This document shows, piece after piece, positions 1-7,494 of a DNA stretch of 23,953 nt (the first letter of the stretch is position 1; each line of letters begins with the position of its first letter). The position numbers and the translations under genes are program-made. Location: NCBI GenBank assembly GCA_002498925.1, contig DAJH01000018.1, forward strand, positions 1-23,953, read 5' to 3'. Origin of the DNA: Euryarchaeota archaeon UBA173 (lineage in GTDB: Archaea; Thermoplasmatota; Poseidoniia; Poseidoniales; Thalassarchaeaceae). The notes beneath the pieces were generated by a model, which did not search any database, was not told the origin of the DNA, and saw only the letters and a program-made list of their open reading frames with translations.

Positions 1-77
1 TTCTCGACGGACATAACGCAGGCCGGGTGATGGGCCGCTCTTAGCCGTTTTCACGTTACACATCGTAATTTTGACTA
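1..77. other. Window edge after the deoxyhypusine synthase stop
   Basis: Seventy-seven bases beyond the dys stop. I see no T-rich terminator on the minus strand and cannot place a gene; too short to judge. Confidence 0.3.
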
Positions 78-1061
78 CTATTGGGAGAATAAATCGGCAC
101 CGAGGACCGGCAAAATGAGGCTGGCATCGCCCTCTACGACCACCTGAGGGGCCTCTGGCCTAACTTTACCCCATGAGATCGCCTCACGAAGTCGAGCCCC
201 CGAGAGGGATCCGTCATACTCTGGTGCTGTTGTAATCGATACAGCAGAGTCAAGCCCCCCTCTGTATTGGTTCCACCAGATAACATGATGCTTGGAAATC
301 CCACCTCCGACCATCAGTGCATGGCTCTCCTTCGCTGGCCAAGTCAAGTCAGACAAAATCTGTTCATCCGCCATCAAATCCACAAAGAACTGGGGATTCT
401 TTTGTCTGTGCATGAATAGCTGTGCGCCGATTGATCCATCAGTAATCCCTGGTATCACCATGGGGATTCTATGCTTTGCAATCCAGTACAGTAACGATGA
501 CTCGTCATCTATCCTGTCGCCCAACGCCCAACATAACTCGACCGACCCGAATCCAAGCCATGGATTGTCAGCATCTTTCTCCTTACGTTCTATCTCTATT
601 TCCTCAAGCCACGGGATAACCACATTCTCCAGGATTTCCCCATAGCATTCGTTCGGAACGATCACGTTGCCCAGCCTATTGAGCCCCTCCTCGCCGAGGG
701 CTATGTCATCGAGTTCGAAGTCTCCATGGAAATACTCCTGGTAAGTCCTCGCTATATCGTGGTCAAGCGTCCCGCAAGTAGTAACTACCACATTGAACGA
801 CTTTCTTTTCAGGCCCTCCAAGAAGAATCCACGAGTGCCTGTCGCACAGAGACACGCAGGGAATGAAATCCAATTCAGTACCCCCTCATCTCCGACGTTC
901 TCCATCGACTCTCGGAGTATGTCGCGTGCGTTTGCCAATTTCGTCGCTGTGAAACCTCCAGCCCTCGACATCTGATCGATTAAGGAACCAACACTGTCAA
1001 CCGTTCCGAAATCGTAGTCCTCGACCGGCACATCAAAGTCGTCGCGCGAGTACCCGTCCAC
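78..1061 (-). CDS. dys: Deoxyhypusine synthase
   Basis: Catalyses NAD-dependent transfer of the aminobutyl group of spermidine to a lysine of translation factor aIF5A, the first step of hypusine formation; cytosolic. The 327-aa protein ends with the family core: GGGISKHH (Lys257), TTAPEYDGSLSGA and EAISWGKVR (Lys299). Lys257 and Lys299 are 42 residues apart, the same spacing as human Lys287 and Lys329, the latter being the enzyme-substrate intermediate lysine. The start is GTG, preceded by GAGGTGGC; the nearby upstream ATG at 1080 is in another frame. It lies 25 nt after uvrB and is the last visible gene of the minus-strand ubiD-ubiA-uvrB-dys operon, a grouping with no obvious shared pathway. 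The protein is full length. Function is assigned with high confidence from the catalytic motif spacing. Confidence 0.95.
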   Translation of the reverse strand: MDGYSRDDFDVPVEDYDFGTVDSVGSLIDQMSRAGGFTATKLANARDILRESMENVGDEGVLNWISFPACLCATGTRGFFLEGLKRKSFNVVVTTCGTLDHDIARTYQEYFHGDFELDDIALGEEGLNRLGNVIVPNECYGEILENVVIPWLEEIEIERKEKDADNPWLGFGSVELCWALGDRIDDESSLLYWIAKHRIPMVIPGITDGSIGAQLFMHRQKNPQFFVDLMADEQILSDLTWPAKESHALMVGGGISKHHVIWWNQYRGGLDSAVSITTAPEYDGSLSGARLREAISWGKVRPEAPQVVVEGDASLILPVLGADLFSQ

Positions 1062-1086
1062 GCCACCTCGAATCTCTCATTCCCCT

Positions 1087-3360
1087 TCAATTGGTCGTAC
1101 TCTGAAGCTGTATAATTCGATCCCTGATTGACGCAGCCCTCTCAAAATCTAGACGTGCCGCAGCAGCGCGCATCTCCTTTTCCAACTTCTCGACAATCCT
1201 CGACACATCATCTCCGCTCTCGATTCGAATATCCTCGGAATCCTCAACCCAATCCGGCTGACTCACATTATCCAATACCGAATCGGACGTATTCCACATC
1301 CCGGCTCCCAGAGCGAACTTCTGGGCTAGCCCCTCGAGCCCCTTCTTGCCCGGTGCCTTGCCTACCAGTCTTCTGCCACCACCACTAGCCCTCCCAGCCG
1401 CACCAGCTAGAAGATCAGCAACTTCTTGGCCCATCACAGGTAATGGTTTTTGTATGGTTCTGGGGGTTATTCCATGCTCATCGTTATGCCGTTTCTGCCT
1501 GCTCCTCCTCTGTGTGGTCTGCCTCATCGCCGCCTCCATTGAGGGAGAAATCGAGTCAGCATAAAGGATGACAACTCCGTTCTCGTTCCTTGATGCCCTG
1601 CCTATTGTTTGGAGGAGGGATCTCTCATTCCTGAGGAAGCCCTGTTTATCAGCGTCAAAGATTGCAACTAGTGAAACCTCTGGTATGTCCAAACCCTCTC
1701 TGAGGAGGTTTATTCCGACAATGACATCAATATGACCAATTCTGAGCGCCTTGATTATCTCAGTTCTCTCCAAAGTGTCAATCTCAGAGTGTAGGTAATG
1801 CGCCTTGATCCCATTCCGTTCGAGATAACCAGCTACTTCCTCAGCGAACTTGATCGTCATCACTGTCACCAGGACTCTCTCGTCCCTCTCCACTCTGGAA
1901 TTAATCTCAGACATCAGATCCTGTACTTGCCCCTCCACGCCTCTGACAATTATCTTCGGATCGAGAAGTCCCGTTGGCCTAATTTCCATATTTACGACCC
2001 CCTCTATTTGCGAAAGTGTGCCCTCTAAGGTTGTCGAACCAACTTTCTTGCTAAGCTGCGGTTCGGACGCACCACCGCCACCCGGTACATGCATAAGCTC
2101 GGTCGGCACCTCTTGTTCAGTAATCTCCGCCAGATGTCGTAACTCCCGCTCTCCGGGTGTAGCACTAACGTAGACCATCTGTGGTACAATAGACTGGAAT
2201 TCGTCAATCCTCAGGGGTCTGTTATCGTATGCGGATGGCAGCCTGAATCCATGGTCGATCAGATTCTTCTTCCTGGAGAAGTCCCCTCCATGCATTCCTC
2301 CAACCTGCGGCAAAGTAACATGGCTTTCGTCCATAATCACCAGATATCTTTCGCTGCCACCGTGAAACTTCTCTGCATTGGTAGAGAAGAAATCCAGTAG
2401 GCAGTATGCCCGCTCCCCCCTCTTTCGCCTATCGAAGTGTCTGGAATAGTTCTCAACTCCTTTGCAGGAGCCAATCTCAGTCAGCATTTCTAGATCAAAT
2501 CTAGTCCTTCCCTCTATCCTATGGGCCTCAATGTCCATGCCCTTTGTTTGGAACCAGTCAACCCTGCCGTCCAACTCGTGCTCTATGTCCTGCAGAGCAT
2601 CATTGAAACTCTCCTCGCTTGTCATATAGAACTCTCTAGGGTGTATCCAAGCCTCCTCGAATTCATCGAGCAACTCCCATGATATCGCCTCACATATCTG
2701 TATCTTCTCAATCCCTTCCCAACCGAATATAACTCTCATCGGATCATCCCTGCTTGGCATCCAGATATCCAGAACCTCCCCCCGAAGTCGAATATCGCCA
2801 CGAGTCATACCACCCGTAGTTCTCCTGTATTGGAGGCCAACAAGCTCCCTTACCACGTCCTGAGGGTCGATCTTCTGACCAACATGCAACCTCATGTGAT
2901 TCTGCTCGAAGACTTCAGGGGGATTCAGCCCATAAATCGACGAAACGGTCCCGATGGTAATGACGTCAGGTCTGGAGACCAAAGAAGCCACGGTAGAGAA
3001 ACGCTCCTGCTCAATCCTCTCATTCATCTGCAACTCCTTGTCAATATACAGATCTCTCCCTGGAATGTATGCCTCTGGCTGGTAGTAGTCGTAGTAACTC
3101 ACGAAGTACTCTACTGCATTTCCTGGAAACAACTCACTCATTTCCTGCCATAACTGTCTGGCCAGCGTCTTGTTGTGGGACAATACTAGGGTCGGAAGCT
3201 GCAGCCTCTCGATTATATTCGCCATTGCGAAAGTCTTGCCCGAACCGGTCACACCCAGGAGAACGCACCTTTCCTGCCCCGCCTCTATCTGGTCGACCAG
3301 CGAATCAATTGCCTGTTGTTGATCCCCAGCTGGGCCATATTCAGAGCGTAGGACGAACAT
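1087..3360 (-). CDS. uvrB: Excinuclease ABC subunit B (UvrB), with extra insertions
   Basis: DNA-damage verification helicase of nucleotide excision repair, acting with UvrA and UvrC, neither of which is in this window. The 757-aa protein has the Walker A GVTGSGKT (about residues 36-43), the damage-probing beta-hairpin around YYDYYQPEAYIPGRD (90-104), DESH (344-347), VSATPG, RPTGLLDP, the helicase motifs GINLLREGLDIPE and QTIGRASRN, and a C-terminal UVR domain (about 722-752) that contacts UvrC. E. coli UvrB is 673 aa. The excess lies in about 40 residues between VSATPG and RPTGLLDP and in a longer Gly/Lys-rich linker before the UVR domain. ATG at 3360 is chosen over the adjacent GTG at 3363; GAGGTG lies upstream. 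The gene starts 9 nt after ubiA and is probably cotranscribed. Confidence 0.97.
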   Translation of the reverse strand: MFVLRSEYGPAGDQQQAIDSLVDQIEAGQERCVLLGVTGSGKTFAMANIIERLQLPTLVLSHNKTLARQLWQEMSELFPGNAVEYFVSYYDYYQPEAYIPGRDLYIDKELQMNERIEQERFSTVASLVSRPDVITIGTVSSIYGLNPPEVFEQNHMRLHVGQKIDPQDVVRELVGLQYRRTTGGMTRGDIRLRGEVLDIWMPSRDDPMRVIFGWEGIEKIQICEAISWELLDEFEEAWIHPREFYMTSEESFNDALQDIEHELDGRVDWFQTKGMDIEAHRIEGRTRFDLEMLTEIGSCKGVENYSRHFDRRKRGERAYCLLDFFSTNAEKFHGGSERYLVIMDESHVTLPQVGGMHGGDFSRKKNLIDHGFRLPSAYDNRPLRIDEFQSIVPQMVYVSATPGERELRHLAEITEQEVPTELMHVPGGGGASEPQLSKKVGSTTLEGTLSQIEGVVNMEIRPTGLLDPKIIVRGVEGQVQDLMSEINSRVERDERVLVTVMTIKFAEEVAGYLERNGIKAHYLHSEIDTLERTEIIKALRIGHIDVIVGINLLREGLDIPEVSLVAIFDADKQGFLRNERSLLQTIGRASRNENGVVILYADSISPSMEAAMRQTTQRRSRQKRHNDEHGITPRTIQKPLPVMGQEVADLLAGAAGRASGGGRRLVGKAPGKKGLEGLAQKFALGAGMWNTSDSVLDNVSQPDWVEDSEDIRIESGDDVSRIVEKLEKEMRAAAARLDFERAASIRDRIIQLQSTTN

Positions 3361-3369
3361 CACAGCACC

Positions 3370-4299
3370 TCAGTCAAACATCCCGTCAGACGTTAGCGGA
3401 TCGACCGCCATAATGGCGGCTAGAAGGACCCACCCTGTAAGCATCGAAACTCGGAACAGAGTGGTTTGGAAGTCCGCCAATCGCTCCCGAGAGAGAATCA
3501 CTGCTATATTCAGAACGGACATGACTCCTGCTGCAGCAAGAAACCATATCTCATCCATCGGTTCGGAAATGGCGAAGCATGCAAACCAAAGGAGAGTAAG
3601 TTGTATCGAGGTTCTGGTTGTTGCCCGCTCACCGAACCTGGAAGGAAATGAATGGATTCCGTTTTCCCTATCGCTCTCAACGTCCATTCTGGCGTAGTTC
3701 ATATCGAAGGCAGAAATCCACAATGCGACCCCTATCGAGATAAATAGCACCTCGGGATACCAATAGAATTCTGTTGAACCATCATGCATGCCGGTAATTG
3801 CAGCCCATCCATGCACATCAGCCGAGACAGCTACCCAAGCAGCTGCCGGTGCAAGCCCCAAGCATAGTCCAAGCCATGAATGGCACAGCCAAGTATAGCG
3901 CTTAGTATACGGGTAGATCACGAAAGCCACGACTGGAAGCCATGCCATCATAAGCGCTACTTCGTTAAGTTGCCAAGCCCCGAAAAGAAGCATGCCTAGA
4001 AAAATCGCGGACAGCGTCCAAGCCGTTCCAATTGACATTGCTCCTGAAACCAAATGCCGATTCTCAGTTCGAGGATTGGCAGCGTCAATATCCCTGTCTA
4101 TTATCCGATTCAATGCCATGGCCAGCCCCCGCGCACCCACTGCTGCAATCAGGATCCAAAGAAGATCAATGCCAAACATCGGTGAAGAAAGCTCGTGAAC
4201 GAACTGGTTGTGAGCTAGAACGTAGCCAATCAGGACGAATGGAAGAGAGAAAAGTGTGTGCTCTACCTTAACGAACTCCAGGATATCCGTGATACCCAT
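3370..4299 (-). CDS. UbiA-family aromatic prenyltransferase (quinone biosynthesis)
   Basis: Membrane enzyme that joins a polyprenyl diphosphate to an aromatic ring. The 309-aa protein is largely hydrophobic, with about eight or nine predicted helices. It carries both Asp-rich Mg/diphosphate-binding motifs of the family: NRIIDRDID (64-72) and the second motif with Asp199, Asp206 and Asp210, followed by GIHSFPSRFG. The second motif is the UbiA/MqnP form rather than that of the geranylgeranylglycerylphosphate synthases. The ATG overlaps the ubiD stop (TGATG), indicating translational coupling. A UbiA/UbiD pair with a UbiD of about 620 aa is the arrangement used by the futalosine menaquinone route (MqnP/MqnL), so menaquinone synthesis is the likeliest role. 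The exact aromatic substrate cannot be read from the sequence. Confidence 0.9.
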   Translation of the reverse strand: MGITDILEFVKVEHTLFSLPFVLIGYVLAHNQFVHELSSPMFGIDLLWILIAAVGARGLAMALNRIIDRDIDAANPRTENRHLVSGAMSIGTAWTLSAIFLGMLLFGAWQLNEVALMMAWLPVVAFVIYPYTKRYTWLCHSWLGLCLGLAPAAAWVAVSADVHGWAAITGMHDGSTEFYWYPEVLFISIGVALWISAFDMNYARMDVESDRENGIHSFPSRFGERATTRTSIQLTLLWFACFAISEPMDEIWFLAAAGVMSVLNIAVILSRERLADFQTTLFRVSMLTGWVLLAAIMAVDPLTSDGMFD

Positions 4300-6170
4300 C
4301 AGAAACCACCCTCTTCCAGCCAGGAGTCAACTCTGCTCAGCACCTCTGGGTCATGCAATGTAACCCCCGGCCATCTGCGAACAGGCAACTTCCCCTCGTT
4401 TGACGGAATTGGGGCAGTGGCATCCCATGCAACACGCCTCCTTTCGCCGTCGAAATGGAAATCCCTTCCAACGTCGAATCGACAGAATAGTTGCCAGAGC
4501 AGACGCCTCTTCCAGCCTTCCTCGTAAAGGTCTGCATCAGTGTCCGTGATGAAAAGCCACCTCAGGTTCTTCGAGCCTTCCAAATCCCAAATCTCATTGC
4601 ATATTCTTGCAATCTTCTCCCTCTGCCTCTTTGCACCGAGCTCGTTCACTTCTTCCACACTCTCCTCGGGCTTGGGCCCTCCCTCAATCTCTGTAGTCAC
4701 CACCAACATGGAAGATCGGAGGAACCTCGCCTGTTCGACCCCGTCTATGCCAGAAGCCGATATTTCTAGTGCCTCAGGGCAACCGGGCGGAGTCGCTGTT
4801 CCATGCAGCCTATCCCCGTCTGCTGGCCTGGTAGCATCGATTAGCAGCTTATCATGAACATTCTCCCATGGAGAGGCATGAGCAAGAGAATCGGCCACCA
4901 TTCCCGGGAGGATAACTAGATCATCGGGAATACTCACCCTGACGTCCAAGACATCGAGAAGACACTCAAGGTCCTTCACTGGATGCTCATCATCGACCGC
5001 TATGATCACTTTGAGAAACATCATCTGGCCTGCACCTAGCAGTCCAAGAGCGGTCTTCCTCCCTTGTCTGGGATACCTCTGCTTGGATGAGACTATTGCC
5101 AGATTGTGGAAACCAGTCTCAAGTGGCAGGAAAAGATCCACCACATCTCTATGCTGGAATTTCAGAACTGGGAGGAACGCATCTCCAATAGCCTCTCCGA
5201 GGTAACCATCTTCCATGGGGGGAACGCCAACAATGGTCATCGGAACCATGGCATTCTTCCTGTGAGTGATGGCCTCCACATGCATTAGTGGATAAAGATC
5301 CGGAAGCGAGTAGTGTCCAAAGTGGTCACCGAACGGACCCTCCATTCTCGTTTCACCAGGTATCATGTACCCCTCGATTACCACATCACACTCCGCTGGG
5401 ACCCAAAGGTCATTCGTCAGACACTTGGTAATCTTCAATCTACCACCTCCCAAAAGACCTGCGAACTCGTACTCTGAAAGATTGTCGGGAAGGGGTGAAA
5501 TAGCACTGAACATCACTTCCGGTGGCCCTCCAAGGCAAATCGCCACTGGCATCTTCCCAGTCGATGAATCAGCATGCTCAGCTCCGTGTTTGTGCGCCTG
5601 CCAGTGAAGCCCGACTTCCTTCGGCCCGAAGACCTGACTCCTGTACATCCCCATATTGTGTACCCCAGTTTCAGGATCCGCAGTGACTACCAGTGGGAGC
5701 GTCATGTAGCGACCCCCATCTTCTGGCCACGTCTTCGGTATCGGTAGTCTGGTAACGTCGGGATTCTCCATAACGACCTGTTGACAAGCTCCCCCCCTCG
5801 CCTTTCGGGGAGCCATCGATATTCCCTCCATGGCAAGCCCCAGACCGGTCCAAGGGGCCTTCAGAATCCCGCCTATGTCCGGCTTCATGAGCGCCACCAT
5901 CCTGTTTCCTATCTCATCAGGGGACTCCACACCCAGTGCCAGATTGGTCCTATCCCTCGTTCCGAATAGATTCATCGCGAGGGGGAACTCGCTGATACTG
6001 CCATCAGGGAGTCTGGGTTGCTCGAATAGAATCGCCCCTCCTCCTCTCTTAACCAAGCGATCAGCGAAGCAACCAGCTTCGTACTCGACATCGACTGGAT
6101 CGGCTACCCTGATTAGCTCTCCAGCCCCCTCGAGGGAGTGGATGTAACGCGACAGTTTGCGCCAGCCCAT
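4299..6170 (-). CDS. UbiD-family prenyl-FMN-dependent decarboxylase (menaquinone-type)
   Basis: Removes the ring carboxylate from a (prenylated) aromatic acid using prenylated FMN. The 623-aa length is close to the long UbiD proteins of futalosine-pathway bacteria and longer than E. coli UbiD (497 aa). Visible family signatures are HNMGMYR, with the cofactor-site Arg at about residue 177, LGGPPE, IPGETRMEGPFGDHFG with acidic residues around 273-277, and a conserved DDEHPVKDLE segment. The longest open frame begins with TTG at 6191, but the ATG at 6170 gives the typical UbiD N terminus (MGWRKLSRYIHSLE, then GELIRV), so I start there. The promoter must lie in the 94-bp divergent gap to the reductase gene at 6265. 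It heads the operon ubiD-ubiA-uvrB-dys. A UbiX prenyl-FMN synthase, which it would need, is not in the window. Confidence 0.9.
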   Translation of the reverse strand: MGWRKLSRYIHSLEGAGELIRVADPVDVEYEAGCFADRLVKRGGGAILFEQPRLPDGSISEFPLAMNLFGTRDRTNLALGVESPDEIGNRMVALMKPDIGGILKAPWTGLGLAMEGISMAPRKARGGACQQVVMENPDVTRLPIPKTWPEDGGRYMTLPLVVTADPETGVHNMGMYRSQVFGPKEVGLHWQAHKHGAEHADSSTGKMPVAICLGGPPEVMFSAISPLPDNLSEYEFAGLLGGGRLKITKCLTNDLWVPAECDVVIEGYMIPGETRMEGPFGDHFGHYSLPDLYPLMHVEAITHRKNAMVPMTIVGVPPMEDGYLGEAIGDAFLPVLKFQHRDVVDLFLPLETGFHNLAIVSSKQRYPRQGRKTALGLLGAGQMMFLKVIIAVDDEHPVKDLECLLDVLDVRVSIPDDLVILPGMVADSLAHASPWENVHDKLLIDATRPADGDRLHGTATPPGCPEALEISASGIDGVEQARFLRSSMLVVTTEIEGGPKPEESVEEVNELGAKRQREKIARICNEIWDLEGSKNLRWLFITDTDADLYEEGWKRRLLWQLFCRFDVGRDFHFDGERRRVAWDATAPIPSNEGKLPVRRWPGVTLHDPEVLSRVDSWLEEGGF

Positions 6171-6207
6171 AGCCCTCTGGAGAGCCTCCAAGATGAGAAG
6201 GTTTGCT

Positions 6208-6224
6208 CGCCGCCGTAGGCGGCG
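6208..6224. promoter_or_regulatory. Perfect GC-only inverted repeat in the divergent promoter gap
   Basis: CGCCGCC-GTA-GGCGGCG, two 7-nt perfect arms around a 3-nt spacer, in the 94-bp gap between the divergent ubiD-like and reductase genes. It is 37 nt upstream of the ubiD ATG and 40 nt upstream of the reductase ATG. It could be an operator shared by both quinone-related units or an RNA hairpin in a leader. No clear TATA box is seen on either side, so the start sites are unknown. Confidence 0.45.
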
Positions 6225-6264
6225 TGACCGACGGTTTCATTGGGCAATCCGCACTCGACGTGCC

Positions 6265-7494
6265 ATGAGCGAGGCGGTCACGACATGCGACGTCCTAGTA
6301 ATAGGGGCTGGACCCGGTGGAGGTAACGCAGCTCTTCAGTCTGCCAGATTGGGACTCAAGACAATACTTATTGAGGATCATGAGGAGATTGGTACGCCGG
6401 TTCATTGTGGCGAATGTATCTCTGATATCGCCTGTCAGAACTTGGGACTAAGCCTTCCTGACGAGGTGATTAGCATGAAAGTCAAGGGCATAAGGGTAAT
6501 TTTCCCCGATGGTACAGAGAAGTGTCTTTCTGAGCATGGTTATGTTCTGGAGAAGCACCTGTTCGAGAGGTGGATAGCCGAGTCTGCTGTGGAGGAGGGC
6601 GCAAGGTTGAGCCTCGGACACAAGGTCACTGGGATGACTAAGCAGTACGAGGAAGGGATTTTCTCGGGATGGCTTTGTGAGGGCAAGGGCGACTTGTTTC
6701 CAATAAAGACGAAGATAGTCATAGACGCATCAGGAGTCGCGTCGGTAACCTCCAAGATTACTGAACTCAATCCAAGGGGCAAGGTAGTTGCCGGGATGCA
6801 ATACGAATTAATCGATGTCCCGACAGACGGTTATCTGGATTTCTACATCTGGCCAGAATACGCTGAAAAGGGGTATCTGTGGATGATTCCGAAGTGTGAA
6901 GGAAGAGCTAATGTGGGGCTTGTGACAGAGGACAAGCCAAGGACCAAGAAGGCCCTAGACGATTTCATCGAAAATACACACTTCAAGGATTTGGAGCAAG
7001 TATTGCCGCCTTGGAAGAAGAAGGGAAACCCTGCGTTCGGAGGCACTATTCCAATTTCAGGTCCTCACGAGAATACTCATGCTGATGGGCTGATGCTTGT
7101 GGGAGATGCAGCTGGATTCACCTCACCTCTATTCGAGGGTGGGTCCCACCTGGCACTCAAGTCCGCTGTTTTTGCCGCTGAGACTGCCGCAGCCGCTATC
7201 TCCGAGGGAGACCTAAGCGCCTCTAGGCTAGCTGAGTACCCCGCACTTTGGAAGAAAGAGTTCCCTCCCTACGGAAAGATTCTGAAGGGCAAGAACGCAC
7301 TCTTCGATCTGTCGGATGACGAGATGTCACTGATGGCTAGATGCTTCCCTGACGAGATGTCCGACATGGGTGCCGGTGGAAAGGCAATGGTTGGCTTCAG
7401 AATTCTTCTACGCAAGCCGGGATTGTATCTGAAGAAGATAGTCCCAGCTATGTTGGCATTCGGCTACAGTCGGGCCAAATATTATGGTTGGTGA
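6265..7494 (+). CDS. Geranylgeranyl reductase family FAD protein
   Basis: FAD-dependent enzyme that saturates isoprenoid double bonds, either of archaeal lipid chains or of a quinone side chain. The 409-aa protein has the dinucleotide-binding GAGPGGG (14-20) near the N terminus followed by an acidic residue after the second strand (LIEDHEE), the HCGECIS segment that marks substrate-side residues in archaeal family members, and the second FAD motif LMLVGDAAGFTSPLFEGG. The longest open frame adds 36 residues, mostly Arg-rich and unlike any family N terminus; the ATG at 6265 places the Rossmann motif at the expected position. It is divergent from ubiD/ubiA and overlaps ccmF by 11 nt. That setting favours reduction of a menaquinone side chain (as MenJ does in mycobacteria), but lipid reduction cannot be excluded. 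Confidence 0.88.
   Translation: MSEAVTTCDVLVIGAGPGGGNAALQSARLGLKTILIEDHEEIGTPVHCGECISDIACQNLGLSLPDEVISMKVKGIRVIFPDGTEKCLSEHGYVLEKHLFERWIAESAVEEGARLSLGHKVTGMTKQYEEGIFSGWLCEGKGDLFPIKTKIVIDASGVASVTSKITELNPRGKVVAGMQYELIDVPTDGYLDFYIWPEYAEKGYLWMIPKCEGRANVGLVTEDKPRTKKALDDFIENTHFKDLEQVLPPWKKKGNPAFGGTIPISGPHENTHADGLMLVGDAAGFTSPLFEGGSHLALKSAVFAAETAAAAISEGDLSASRLAEYPALWKKEFPPYGKILKGKNALFDLSDDEMSLMARCFPDEMSDMGAGGKAMVGFRILLRKPGLYLKKIVPAMLAFGYSRAKYYGW

Noticed and set aside
6157..6264. Arg-rich 36-residue N-terminal extension of the reductase
   Set aside because: Overlaps the ubiD start, crosses the GC inverted repeat and does not match the family; the ATG at 6265 puts the FAD motif where expected.
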